Source: Planctomycetaceae bacterium | GTDB lineage: Bacteria > Planctomycetota > Planctomycetia > Pirellulales > Pirellulaceae | Assembly: GCA_027487485.1 (NCBI GenBank) | Contig: JAIYDN010000102.1 | Location: forward strand, 1 to 60,411 | Direction: 5' to 3' | DNA: 60,411 nt | Shown here: piece by piece, positions 1-8,811 of the stretch | How the letters are laid out: the number at the start of each line of letters is the position of its first letter | Position numbering within the stretch: position 1 is the first letter of the stretch | The notes under the pieces: generated by a model | Told to the model about the DNA's origin: nothing | The model's database searches: none | The model's input: only the letters and a program-made list of their open reading frames with translations | Position numbers and translations under genes: made by a program

Positions 1-3
1 AAC

Positions 4-32
4 GCGAAGGTGGGCCTCGTGCCCGCCTTCGC
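4..32. repeat. Perfect-length 12-bp hairpin at window start
   Basis: Positions 4-15 and 21-32 are inverted copies of a 12-base arm with one G/T mismatch and a 5-base loop (16-20). No T-run follows on either strand, so it is not a standard intrinsic terminator. It may end a gene lying outside the window or belong to a dispersed repeat family. Confidence 0.6.
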
Positions 33-82
33 AACAGGTTTGGTCCGCTAACACGCGTCCCCCTTCAAGACCACGTTCCGCT

Positions 83-237
83 TCCGTCGAGCTCGTCTCG
101 GCGGGGCGCACAACTTACTGCTACCCTGCCACCATTGGCCATCGCTCGCTTCCGCCGAGTTTATCTCAGCGGAGCAAACAACTGAAAGCTAGGAGAGGCA
201 CAAACTTGGTCCGACTTGTAGCTTCCAGTTGATGCTC
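83..237. repeat. Duplicated 33-bp hairpin element plus a longer inverted repeat
   Basis: The 33-bp segments 83-115 and 151-183 are direct copies 68 bp apart with 26 of 33 identical bases. All seven differences are transitions. Each copy has an internal stem (TCCG.CGAG against CTC.GCGG). The end of the second copy also pairs with downstream sequence: 172-191 and 219-237 form an imperfect inverted repeat of about 20 bp. No convincing gene covers 1-331. The layout resembles mobile non-autonomous intergenic repeats, but no transposase is present. Confidence 0.55.
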
Positions 238-331
238 CGATTAGGGGGAACCCAACGGAGAGCGTCGAGAACCGTTTGGGCATCGGCCTAACGGTGCATG
301 GCAACGACCGAATGTCCCAATCAAATCGTTT

Positions 332-649
332 CTATTTGGCTGTATCCTTGCTCTCTTGGCTTTCTGTTGCTGCGGGAATTGATACCACAGCCTCCATACC
401 CGCTTCCATTACTTTTGTTTTCTCAACAGCACGAGCCTTGACTCGTTTCATCACTTCAAAAACGGCAAGGTATGCGGCAGGATAAAACAGAAGCGAAGCA
501 AATACTCCCCAATAAACGATCGACGGGAAATCATCAAGCTTCGCATTACTGGAATAAAACGTATTGCAAAGGACCCAAACTTGATATCCAAGAATCCCTA
601 AAATCACCGCTAGGGGCACTTGCCAGTTACGCCAATTCTTAAGCTCCAT
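332..649 (-). CDS. Small two-helix membrane protein, hypothetical
   Basis: This 105-residue protein has two predicted membrane helices. The first is at about residues 11-30 (VPLAVILGILGYQVWVL) and the second at about 46-66 (VYWGVFASLLFYPAAYLAV). A basic stretch (VKARAVEKTK) and a polar tail follow. The ATG at 647-649 fits the hydrophobic pattern. No family is recognised. It lies on the same strand as dinB, whose stop is at 698, so it could be transcribed with it, but nothing in the sequence links their functions. Confidence 0.55.
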   Translation of the reverse strand: MELKNWRNWQVPLAVILGILGYQVWVLCNTFYSSNAKLDDFPSIVYWGVFASLLFYPAAYLAVFEVMKRVKARAVEKTKVMEAGMEAVVSIPAATESQESKDTAK

Positions 650-697
650 GATTCACACTCGATTCTGCTCCGATTATCGCCAAACGCCATCTACATA

Positions 698-1852
698 CTA
701 TCGCTTTTTTCCACCGCGGCGAATGGCGGCGCTACCAAACTTCTCTGCAATGATGTCGGTGACCGAGTCCAGCTTGCGATCCCGCTGATGCGTTTCTTCG
801 TCAAAAAGTGACATCTGAGTCAGTTCGCCTTGCTCGAAATGATGAACTCCAAAGCCTAAGAGCCGAACCGACTTTCCGTCGTTAGGAACTTTGGCATGAA
901 ACAACTTGGTCGCGGCTTCGAGCAACTCGGATGTGACGTCGGTAGCCACAGGAAGAGTTTGCGATCGCGAAAGGAATTGGAAGTCCGAGTATTTGACTTT
1001 CACTTCGATCCCCTTGCAACGAAGTTGATGGTTTCGAAGCCTTCGCGATACCGACTCCACCAAATGAACCAAGCAACTAGCTAGAGCTTCACGATCGTCG
1101 ATGTCGGCGGCAAAAGTGGTCTCACTCGATATCGACTTGGCTTCTCGATCGGGCGTTACTTTACGTGCATCGATTCCGCGCGATAGCGACCAATAATGCT
1201 CGGCCATGTTCCCGAAGATGGATCGAAGTGTTTCTAAATCGAGTCGCCGAAGTTCGCCGATGGTTCGAATCGACAGCTTGCGAAAGACGGCCGAAGTGAC
1301 CTTACCGACTCCCCAAACCCGTTCAATGGGAAGCGGATCCAGGAAGTCCTGAGTTTCTTCACTGCGAACAATGACCAGCGCGTCCGGTTTGCGAAGATCG
1401 CTGGCAACCTTCGCGATGAATTTATTGGGCCCCATTCCAACCGATGCGACCAATTGAAGCTCCGCTAGAATTTTTTGTTTGATTGTTCGCCCAATGTTCT
1501 CGGGGGATCCGAACAAATGAGCGGTGGCGGTGACGTCCAAGAACGCTTCGTCCAGTGATAAAGGTTCGATGAGCGGCGTGAACTCGGCGAAGATTGCTCG
1601 GATCTCCTGGGAGACTTTGGCGTAGAAATCAATGCGAGGTCGAACAATAGCAAGGTTGGGACAAAGCTGAATGGCCCTGCGTGTAGCCATGGCGCTATGA
1701 ATCCCAAATGATCGAGCTTCGTAGCTCGCCGCAGCCACAACTCCTCTTCCCTCCGCCGAGCCGCCGACGATCAAGGGCCGGCCCTTCAGGTTTGGGTTTT
1801 CTCGCTGCTCGATTGACGCATAGAATGCATCCATGTCCACGTGTAAAATCAT
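698..1852 (-). CDS. dinB: DNA polymerase IV (Y-family translesion polymerase)
   Basis: The 384-residue product begins MILHVDMDAFYASIEQ, the canonical Y-family catalytic start with the first metal-binding Asp. The second acidic motif, SLDEAFLDV, lies near residue 100. Helix-hairpin-helix (GVGKVTSAVFRKL) and little-finger regions follow. Family members synthesise past damaged template bases with low fidelity. The frame is open 42 codons further upstream, but that stretch has no homologous character and the ATG at 1850-1852 matches the family start. The gene is divergent from the EVE-domain gene 31 bp away, so the two may share a promoter region. Confidence 0.95.
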   Translation of the reverse strand: MILHVDMDAFYASIEQRENPNLKGRPLIVGGSAEGRGVVAAASYEARSFGIHSAMATRRAIQLCPNLAIVRPRIDFYAKVSQEIRAIFAEFTPLIEPLSLDEAFLDVTATAHLFGSPENIGRTIKQKILAELQLVASVGMGPNKFIAKVASDLRKPDALVIVRSEETQDFLDPLPIERVWGVGKVTSAVFRKLSIRTIGELRRLDLETLRSIFGNMAEHYWSLSRGIDARKVTPDREAKSISSETTFAADIDDREALASCLVHLVESVSRRLRNHQLRCKGIEVKVKYSDFQFLSRSQTLPVATDVTSELLEAATKLFHAKVPNDGKSVRLLGFGVHHFEQGELTQMSLFDEETHQRDRKLDSVTDIIAEKFGSAAIRRGGKKR

Positions 1853-1883
1853 CCCGCTTATTGTAACAGATGGATCACGCCGC

Positions 1884-2369
1884 ATGGCTGTCACGACGAA
1901 AACCAAGTATTGGCTGATGAAGACGGAGCCCGATGTCTTCTCGATCGACGACCTGAAAGCATCGAAAGATGGCAGCACGCACTGGGACGGAGTGCGGAAT
2001 TATCTGGCTCGTAACTTCATGCGCGACCAAATGCAATGGAATGATCGAGTTCTGGTATACCACAGTAACGCCAACCCGTCCTGCGTGGTTGGGACTGCCC
2101 GCATCTGCAAAACTGCCTACCCCGATTTTACGGCTTGGGATCCCCAAGACCCGCATTTTGATCCGAAAAGCAAAGCGGATCATCCAACTTGGTACATGGT
2201 CGATATTCAGTTCGAATCAAAATTCTCGATGCCTTTGTCCCTTGCTCAACTGAAAGAGATGCCGAAATTGGAAGGGATGGAGCTGCTCCGAAAGGGCTCG
2301 CGTCTGAGCGTTCAACCTGTGACAAAACTACAATTTGATACGATTTTCAAACTTGGGAAGCCAAGCTGA
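1884..2369 (+). CDS. EVE domain protein (thymocyte nuclear protein 1-like)
   Basis: The 161-residue protein is a single EVE domain of the usual length. It has KYWLMKTEPDVFSIDDL near the start, THWDGVRNYLARNFMR, then DRVLVYHSNANPSCVVGTARI and a basic C-terminal half. EVE domains belong to the PUA-like fold and are thought to bind modified bases in DNA or RNA; the bacterial role is not settled. The ATG at 1884 is chosen because homology begins immediately after it. The upstream in-frame ATG at 1833 would overlap the dinB start. It sits back to back with dinB, which is compatible with a nucleic-acid maintenance role. Confidence 0.88.
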   Translation: MAVTTKTKYWLMKTEPDVFSIDDLKASKDGSTHWDGVRNYLARNFMRDQMQWNDRVLVYHSNANPSCVVGTARICKTAYPDFTAWDPQDPHFDPKSKADHPTWYMVDIQFESKFSMPLSLAQLKEMPKLEGMELLRKGSRLSVQPVTKLQFDTIFKLGKPS

Positions 2370-2533
2370 ACTTGGCGAATCGCACCTTGAATGCGCTGGC
2401 GGCATCTGGATCGGCTACCCGAATACGAGCATCGAAGAATACGTTATACTGGGGCGCGTGCAGCACGCTTGGATATTCCTGTCTGCTATGGGCAATTGAT
2501 GCGATTGGGATCCCTACTAAAGGTGAATGAAGT

Positions 2534-2836
2534 ATGGGCGATAAGTTAACTTTACGAAGTCTGTTTTTCTTGACCGCAATCAGCGCGATCTTGTTCATGG
2601 TCGTGCGACTTGCCTTGGTGTCGCGAGGCGAAAACGCTGTCGCGGCCATCACCGTGTTTGTGCTGATTCCATGCGTGACGTTTACTCTATTCGCGTTTGC
2701 CTTTTTAGCATTGTTGCCTTTCGGAATCATAGCCGCCATGGCTCGTGAATCTACCTTACCTGGATCCAGTCCGTTTGCGGACGACGGCTTGCCAACCCAG
2801 CAAATCAGCACCATCGATCCCGAACGAGCGAATTAA
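2534..2836 (+). CDS. Small membrane protein leading an ABC transporter operon
   Basis: This 100-residue protein has two hydrophobic segments, about residues 9-28 (SLFFLTAISAILFMVVRLAL) and 38-67 (ITVFVLIPCVTFTLF through LLPFGIIAAMA), and a polar tail. An AGGTGA ribosome site at 2521-2526 precedes the ATG. It ends 7 bp before the ABC ATPase start, so translation is probably coupled. It is not recognisable as a known transporter subunit; an accessory or assembly subunit is an inference from position alone. Confidence 0.65.
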   Translation: MGDKLTLRSLFFLTAISAILFMVVRLALVSRGENAVAAITVFVLIPCVTFTLFAFAFLALLPFGIIAAMARESTLPGSSPFADDGLPTQQISTIDPERAN

Positions 2837-2843
2837 GAATTCT

Positions 2844-3815
2844 ATGGTCGACGTTTCTGTTGCTAACTACCACCAGTCCACCGATCCCATGATCGAGATG
2901 AGACGCGTGCATCGTTTTTTTGGGAAGACCAAAGCGGTCAACGATATCTCCTTCGAGGTCTACCGTGGCCAGGTCTTTGGATTCATCGGCCCGAACGGTG
3001 CCGGTAAAACAACCAGCATGCGAATACTATCCACGTTGGAACTGCCCAGCTACGGTGATGCGATCGTAGATGGTTTCTCGGTGATCAACGATCCCGATCT
3101 AGTTCGGCGACGATTGGGTTTTATGCCCGATGGATTTTCGATGTACCCCAACATGAACTGTGTGGAGTATCTCGATTTTTTTGCTCGAGCTTACGGATTA
3201 CTCGGCAAGGATCGCATGTCGGCACTTCGCCGCACTCTTTCTTTCACAGGCTTGGATAAAATTGCTTCGAAGCCTATCACGGGTCTTTCGAAAGGGATGC
3301 GGCAACGGCTGTGTCTTGGACGCGCCATGATCCATTCCCCAGCGGTTTTGATCTTGGACGAACCGGCGAATGGACTTGACCCGCGGGCTCGCATCGAATT
3401 GCGACAAATGATTCAGCAGTTAGCTGTGGAAGGAACGACCATCTTGGTCTCTTCACACATTTTGACGGAGCTGGCTGAAATGTGTGATCAGGTGGGTATC
3501 GTAGAACGTGGGCAATTGCTCGCAACCGGAAGCGTCGCGGAGATTCAACGGCGACTTCAAGGTTCAACCTGGGTTCAGTTGGTTGCGATTCGCCAGGGGG
3601 AACAACTAGAAGCTTGGCTGACAGTGAAGCCCAAAGTCTCGCAAATCGCCAGGACGGAGAACAAATTGTCTTTCCAATTCGATGGCGGATCGGAAGAGCA
3701 GGCAGAGCTGTTGAAGGCCATCGTGAATGCAGATTTCTTGATTTCGGAATTTGCAGCCCGGCAGGAAACCTTGGAAGATGTTTTCATGAAGATCACCACG
3801 GGAGCAGTTCAATGA
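2844..3815 (+). CDS. ABC transporter ATP-binding protein (ABC-2 exporter class)
   Basis: The 323-residue ATPase has Walker A GPNGAGKTT, signature LSKGMRQR, Walker B LILDEPANGLDP and a switch His in VSSHILTE. The C-terminal 80 or so residues form the extra regulatory domain common in CcmA/NatA-type exporter ATPases. The ATG at 2844 (MVDVSVANYH) is chosen because the longer reading frame overlaps the preceding gene and has no homologous content. The stop overlaps the permease start in an ATGA arrangement, so the two are translationally coupled. The substrate cannot be read from the sequence. Confidence 0.92.
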   Translation: MVDVSVANYHQSTDPMIEMRRVHRFFGKTKAVNDISFEVYRGQVFGFIGPNGAGKTTSMRILSTLELPSYGDAIVDGFSVINDPDLVRRRLGFMPDGFSMYPNMNCVEYLDFFARAYGLLGKDRMSALRRTLSFTGLDKIASKPITGLSKGMRQRLCLGRAMIHSPAVLILDEPANGLDPRARIELRQMIQQLAVEGTTILVSSHILTELAEMCDQVGIVERGQLLATGSVAEIQRRLQGSTWVQLVAIRQGEQLEAWLTVKPKVSQIARTENKLSFQFDGGSEEQAELLKAIVNADFLISEFAARQETLEDVFMKITTGAVQ

Positions 3816-5530
3816 GTTCCTTGGTACACCCCGCGTCCGGTCCAGAAGGTCAAGGTCCTTCCGGTTCTGTTCCACCCGTGATCTTGACATCCGACCAGAC
3901 GGAACATGCAGCGACCATCCGCCAATTCGTAGAAGGAGACACGCCGTGGGACCGTCGCTTGATGAAAGGGAGCCAGTGGGTCAATCCCATCTTGGTCAAA
4001 GAGACAAGGCAAGCTCTGAAGAGTAAGCAGTTTTCGTTCACGCTGATCCTTCTCACCATTGTCGTTCTGGCTTGGTCGATTTTAGCCATCGTCAGCATGA
4101 TACCTAGTATCTACTACGCGTCGAATGGTGCACCGCTTCTAATCGGGTACGCCATGATTTTGATTGTGCCTGCCCTGATCATTATTCCGCAAGCATCGTT
4201 TCGTTCAATGGCTTCCGAGCTAGAAGACGGGACGTTTGAAACTCTGTCGCTGTCTTTGCTTTCACCTCGCCACATTATCTTGGGCAAGTTGAGCGTGGCC
4301 GCATTGCAGCTGATGATTTATGTTTCCGTAATTGCTCCATGCATCGCGTTGACGTATCTTCTGCGAGGTGTCACCCTGGACGTGATTGCGATGTCGTTGT
4401 TGATTTTGATTTCATGCAGCCTGACGTTATCCACGCTTGCGATATCGATTGCTTCTTTTTCGAAAAATCGAGTCCAACAGGTCTTTTTCTCAATTCTAGT
4501 GCTTGGGGCTCAGGTCATTGCATCGATTGCTGTCGGAGGGACTCTTTCAGCAACCGTTGCTTTTGGCACCGTACCTTGGGAAGGTTGGATTTCTTTTGGC
4601 GTCTTTCTTCTAGCTGCAATCTTGTATTGTTGGTTGTTTCTTCGATGCGGAGGGTGTTCGATCGGTGTCGTTAGCGAAAATCGCTCCACTCCTATTCGTG
4701 TTCCATTACTGACGATTGGTTTGGTCATTTCGATGCTCGGCGGGTTGTTGGCCATTCGTAACGGCGATCGCAACACCATGTCGGCGATGATCGCAGTGGT
4801 TTTGAATCTGATGTTTGTCCATTGGGGGGTTGCCGGCAGTATCATGATGGGCGAACAGGGAATCATTCCCGCAAGAGCGCGCCGCTCTCTTCCGAACTCG
4901 CTTTTGGCAAGGTTGTTTCTGACTTGGCTCAATCCGGGAGCAGGCCCCGGCTACTTGTTCATTCTTTTAAGTTTTGCAGGATCGGCCATCACACTTGTTT
5001 TGTCTTGTCAATTGTTGATCCCCATAACCAATACGGACGTCGGTTTGCATACGCTGGCGTACGCAATAACCCTGGTGGGATACCTGGCGCTTTATTTGGG
5101 TATCGTTCGATTGATTTGTCTGGCCACGCTTCGCCGACTTCAAACTGGCCGACTGGTTACCGCCCTTACCATTTGCTTGGTACTAGTCATCGCCGCAGTG
5201 GTGCTGACTTGCTCAATCAATTTAGCCGCAAACAATTATCAGCGACTGACCTACGATTGGTATTGCTTTCCAAACCTGTTTTGGACCTTGGCAGAGCTCT
5301 TTCCTGATAACATTTCCCAAACATGGAATTCCGCTGAATTCCTTTCAAGTATCATTGCATTGTTGTTCTGTGCATCGGTGGTCGCCTTCATCAATATCGT
5401 TCTGACCGCAAAGGATGTTGTCATCCTTCGAATCGAAACCCCAAAACGGGTTGAAATGGAGCGCCAGCGGTTACGGGGCATAAGAACGCAAGACGATGAA
5501 GAACTAGACGAAGGTGACGTATTGAACTAG
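3812..5530 (+). CDS. ABC-2 type transporter permease
   Basis: The 572-residue polytopic protein starts at an ATG overlapping the ATPase stop by four bases. After a soluble N-terminal region of about 65 residues comes NPILVKETRQALKSKQF, the amphipathic segment typical of ABC-2 exporter permeases that carry an extra helix bundle. About twelve hydrophobic helices follow and a charged acidic tail closes the protein (QDDEELDEGD). Planctomycetes often carry such ATPase-permease pairs. A role in export or membrane maintenance is family knowledge; the cargo is unknown. Confidence 0.88.
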   Translation: MSSLVHPASGPEGQGPSGSVPPVILTSDQTEHAATIRQFVEGDTPWDRRLMKGSQWVNPILVKETRQALKSKQFSFTLILLTIVVLAWSILAIVSMIPSIYYASNGAPLLIGYAMILIVPALIIIPQASFRSMASELEDGTFETLSLSLLSPRHIILGKLSVAALQLMIYVSVIAPCIALTYLLRGVTLDVIAMSLLILISCSLTLSTLAISIASFSKNRVQQVFFSILVLGAQVIASIAVGGTLSATVAFGTVPWEGWISFGVFLLAAILYCWLFLRCGGCSIGVVSENRSTPIRVPLLTIGLVISMLGGLLAIRNGDRNTMSAMIAVVLNLMFVHWGVAGSIMMGEQGIIPARARRSLPNSLLARLFLTWLNPGAGPGYLFILLSFAGSAITLVLSCQLLIPITNTDVGLHTLAYAITLVGYLALYLGIVRLICLATLRRLQTGRLVTALTICLVLVIAAVVLTCSINLAANNYQRLTYDWYCFPNLFWTLAELFPDNISQTWNSAEFLSSIIALLFCASVVAFINIVLTAKDVVILRIETPKRVEMERQRLRGIRTQDDEELDEGDVLN

Positions 5531-5557
5531 AGGTAGACTGCCTAGCGGTAGTTCGGC

Positions 5558-5601
5558 ATCTCGTGCTCGTTCTCGATGATCCTGATGCTCGAGTACGAGA
5601 T
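5558..5601. terminator. Intergenic hairpin after ABC operon, possibly a degenerate GAGTACGAG element
   Basis: Arms ATCTCGTGCTCG (5558-5569) and CGAGTACGAGAT (5590-5601) pair over 12 bp with one G/T position and a 20-base loop. The right arm contains the GAGTACGAG core seen in the dispersed elements near 10.6, 18.97 and 50.55 kb. It lies between the permease stop and the next start and could act in transcript ending, but it lacks a T-run. Confidence 0.45.
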
Positions 5602-5631
5602 TGAAGCCTTATAAACAAAAAATAACTTGAG

Positions 5632-6930
5632 ATGGGAAACAACATGAATAAGCAAAGCGACTTGAAGAGAATCGGTTTTCTATACGGCATTGCCGCTTAT
5701 GGGCTTGTCTCGTTCACTGCGATTTTTGGATCGCATGCCAACGGGCAATCACCATGGCCGAATTGGCGAGGCCCCAACGGAGACGGAACAGCCCCCCCGG
5801 GACAATATGCAACCCAATGGAGCGAGAGCGAGAACATCGCATGGAAGATGCCCCTTTCCGGACGCGGAGCATCCACTCCGATTATCGCTGGAAATAAAAT
5901 CTACATGACTCTCGGGGAGCAGGACACCAACACCTTGCTTTGCCTTGATCTAGATGGCAAAGAACAATGGCGCAAGACATTTGGCAAGGAACGGCCTGCG
6001 AAACACGCCAAAGCCAGCGGAAGCAATTCGTCACCCACAACCGACGGAAAAGATGTTTTTGTCTATTTCAAGAGCGGTGACGTCGCAAGCGTTTCCCTGG
6101 ATGGTACCGTGAATTGGCAATTCAACTTGCAAGAAAAGTATGGAGAGGATTCGCTTTGGTGGGATCTTGGTACTTCGCCTGTTTTAACGAAAAATGCCTT
6201 GGTGATTGCTGTTATGCAAACAGGCCCTAGCTTTCTGGTTGCATTGAACAAAACGGATGGTAGCGAATTGTGGAAAGCCGATCGTTGGTTGGATGTTCCA
6301 GAAGAGGCGAACCAGTCGTACACGACCCCAGCCTTTGTGCGTCACAAAGAAGGCGAAACTCTTTACACCGTGGGAGCGGACCACGTTACCGCTCATTCAG
6401 CAACAGACGGAACCCTGCTTTGGAAGATTGGTGGATTCAACCCAGGGGCCGACAAGTACTTCCGCTCCATCGCATCCCCCGTGGCCACCGACGGATTTGT
6501 CATTTGCCCGTATTCGCGAGGTGCTACGTTAACGGGAATCAAAACCGATGCTGGAATTCCAAGTGACAAGCGAATTGCATGGCAAAAGGATTTTGGTTCC
6601 GACGTTCCAACGCCAGCAGTTTACGACGGACGGATTTATCTGCTTGGGGACAAGGGCCTTGTCTCCTGTCTCAAGCCCGATTCCGGAGAAGCCGTTTGGA
6701 CAACGCAACTTCCCAAAAGTAATCGACAATTCAGCAGCTCCCCAATTGTCGCTAACGGAAAACTCTATTGCACTCGGGAGGACGCCACCACCTTCGTACT
6801 ATCCCTTGAAAATGAAGGACAGATCGTCGGTACCAATAAGCTGGAAGGAAATGCGGTTGCTACACCCGTGTTTGCAGAAAACAAAATTTTCCTAAGAACC
6901 TTCGACGCAATCTACGCGATCAAGCTATAG
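5632..6930 (+). CDS. Secreted PQQ-type beta-propeller repeat protein
   Basis: The 432-residue protein has an N-terminal signal peptide (residues about 16-36, ending near SHANGQ). WPNWRGPNGDGTAPPGQYATQW follows, the usual opening of planctomycete BamB/PQQ-like propellers. Repeated blades carry the motifs LLCLDLDGKEQWRK, VASVSLDGTVNWQF, LVALNKTDGSELWK and VSCLKPDSGEAVW. The family folds as a seven- or eight-bladed propeller outside the cytoplasm; many members have no known enzyme activity. A second ATG at 5644 is an alternative start. A paralogue lies at 29700-30950. Confidence 0.85.
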   Translation: MGNNMNKQSDLKRIGFLYGIAAYGLVSFTAIFGSHANGQSPWPNWRGPNGDGTAPPGQYATQWSESENIAWKMPLSGRGASTPIIAGNKIYMTLGEQDTNTLLCLDLDGKEQWRKTFGKERPAKHAKASGSNSSPTTDGKDVFVYFKSGDVASVSLDGTVNWQFNLQEKYGEDSLWWDLGTSPVLTKNALVIAVMQTGPSFLVALNKTDGSELWKADRWLDVPEEANQSYTTPAFVRHKEGETLYTVGADHVTAHSATDGTLLWKIGGFNPGADKYFRSIASPVATDGFVICPYSRGATLTGIKTDAGIPSDKRIAWQKDFGSDVPTPAVYDGRIYLLGDKGLVSCLKPDSGEAVWTTQLPKSNRQFSSSPIVANGKLYCTREDATTFVLSLENEGQIVGTNKLEGNAVATPVFAENKIFLRTFDAIYAIKL

Positions 6931-7050
6931 AACCCTTGGTGATGGATTCAAGATTGAGATCAGGTTGTTCCGATCCATCTTGAGACGCCACAAAGGATGG
7001 ACTGGACCGATTAGGACTCATACAGAATCGAAATAGGAGCGAATCGCATC

Positions 7051-7308
7051 ATGGCAATGGAAAACTATTCCAAATATCAGCAGTCGATCATCAAGAACTA
7101 CTACAAGAACCAGGACAACGTGTCGCTTCAGCGAGCTCAAGAACTACTGACGGATCTGTATCTGTCCGAAGGTAAAAAACGCGAAAAGGTCTGGGATAGC
7201 CTGTTCACTCACTTGGAAAAGATTGGGGTCCCACATGATCAATTGGCACACCTGCGAGCCGAAAACAAGCCGGAGCTTATTGCGAAACTTCTCGCTACTA
7301 AAGTCTAG
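7051..7308 (+). CDS. Small conserved alpha-helical protein, function unknown
   Basis: The 85-residue soluble protein is rich in Lys, Glu, Gln and Leu and appears all-helical. It has no signal peptide or membrane segment. AGGAG at 7035-7039 precedes the ATG. Its composition (YYKNQDNVSLQRAQELLTDL, EGKKREKVWDSLFTHLEKIG) looks like a real, well-expressed small protein. It gives the impression of a planctomycete-conserved short protein, but no function or family name can be assigned. Confidence 0.7.
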   Translation: MAMENYSKYQQSIIKNYYKNQDNVSLQRAQELLTDLYLSEGKKREKVWDSLFTHLEKIGVPHDQLAHLRAENKPELIAKLLATKV

Positions 7309-7348
7309 CAAGGACCGCCTGCTGTCGATGGCTGAACAGCTAACAAAA

Positions 7349-8461
7349 TCATTGAATGAAGAACGGAACGGGCGGTAAGAACGCATGTTGCAAGTACACG
7401 CTTGCAGCCCCTTCCCAAAGTGCAAAACGAGCCAAGTACAACGTGCCAAGGTAGACCAAGGCAACCGCCAACTGTGGCCCCCAAGCACAATACCGCCATA
7501 GCCAGAACAATCGAAAGGAACGTCCGTCCGATTTCAGTTGTTTATCGCAAGCGCGGCGTACTGCCCATCCAATTGCCAGCTTTGCCGGAAACATAAATAG
7601 CACAAAAAAGATCGAGAAAATCCACCATAGCTCAGACGGTGGCTTTTCAATTCGAAATAGATACAAAGGAATTGCCAGCAAAAAAAAGAACGAGGTTGCT
7701 AGGCACACGGACCATGGCGCTGCTTGAAAAATCCTCCTGCTTTCTCTTACGTCCAGCACCGAGAGAAAACGATAGTCCCGAGCCATTTTCACTTGCAGCA
7801 GCGGCAACTGAAGCAATACCCAAGTCATAAGAACCGCTCCCAGCAACCCCAAGAGCCCCGCACCTCCGCTATCTGGACTCGACAGCCCCAAGACGATCAA
7901 GCTGGCAGGGAAAGTCAACCAAATCAACGCCCCCACGGAAGCCATCCAGCCGAGAAGCAACAGCCTTGGCAGCTTCAAGGAGTTGGCAAATTGCCAAAGT
8001 TGATTTTCCGCGTCTCGCCAAAATTGCCTGGAGAAAAGACTTTTCATCGCAAGGATGGGAGCTGGCCAAATGAAATGCCGAATCTTGCCACCCCGGAATA
8101 CTGCCCACAGTACCCATGCAATCCATCCTGCAGCGGCTATTCGAGCCGCGATTCGCAGGAAACGGGCGGAATTCGCCCCTGGTTCAATGATCTCTGCGGT
8201 GTAAGCAAGATCCGCCAAGAACCAAATCGGCAACCATGTTATGAATGCGCACAGAGCTACCAGCATGATCTTTCCGGCTAACTTGGAGCCCGGAAAACAA
8301 TTGCGCCATGGTTGCCCACGGGAAACGCGAGCAGCACATTCGAGCATATATCCTAAACTTGCAAATTGCAGAATGGGGATGGTTGCAACAACGCTAACCA
8401 GCAAAACAATCGCGACCGATTGCCAAGCGATGCGCACCAAAAAGAGAAACCACCCCACCAT
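7349..8461 (-). CDS. Polytopic membrane protein, DUF4013-like
   Basis: The 370-residue protein has about seven or eight membrane helices. An N-terminal segment reads ILQFASLGYMLECAARVSRG, which resembles the region defining DUF4013-type membrane proteins. The ATG at 8459-8461 is preferred; a TTG two codons upstream is also possible. It is convergent with the small protein at 7051 and separated from the divergent phosphatase gene by about 350 bp. No enzymatic motif is visible. A membrane-organising role would be speculation. Confidence 0.7.
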   Translation of the reverse strand: MVGWFLFLVRIAWQSVAIVLLVSVVATIPILQFASLGYMLECAARVSRGQPWRNCFPGSKLAGKIMLVALCAFITWLPIWFLADLAYTAEIIEPGANSARFLRIAARIAAAGWIAWVLWAVFRGGKIRHFIWPAPILAMKSLFSRQFWRDAENQLWQFANSLKLPRLLLLGWMASVGALIWLTFPASLIVLGLSSPDSGGAGLLGLLGAVLMTWVLLQLPLLQVKMARDYRFLSVLDVRESRRIFQAAPWSVCLATSFFFLLAIPLYLFRIEKPPSELWWIFSIFFVLFMFPAKLAIGWAVRRACDKQLKSDGRSFRLFWLWRYCAWGPQLAVALVYLGTLYLARFALWEGAASVYLQHAFLPPVPFFIQ

Positions 8462-8811
8462 AAACAAACCGGACTCTTTCGTTCACTTCAATTCATGCTT
8501 TGCCAAATTCAATACTACTTTGGCCCGCTATCAAGGGCATTCTTGATTCGGTGCTCAGATCCGAATCTTGGATTTCATCGGCCAAATCCAATTCGCCGCC
8601 CCAATTGTATTCTGACCGTTTTGTTTGAGACCGAGGCTCAGATCCAAAACCACGAAAAGACTTAACTTAAAATTCTCTGCTAGAACACTCAAGGAAGATT
8701 CAAGTTCCGAGTAGGATCACTCTTCAAAATCTGCTTGCGAGCGCCAACCCGTAGACGCAATTCAACGCACCAAGATCCGCAGTACCATTTCCTCAGTCGG
8801 AGAAAATCCAC
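8462..8811. other. Intergenic region between divergent genes
   Basis: About 350 bp between a minus-strand membrane protein and the plus-strand phosphatase. It must hold both promoters. No clear -35/-10 pair, strong palindrome or RNA gene was recognised. A CGGAG ribosome site at 8798-8802 serves the phosphatase gene. Confidence 0.5.

Noticed and set aside
276-485. Plus-strand 69-codon frame near the left end
   Set aside because: It is antisense to the membrane protein at 332-649, which has clear helices and a better start.
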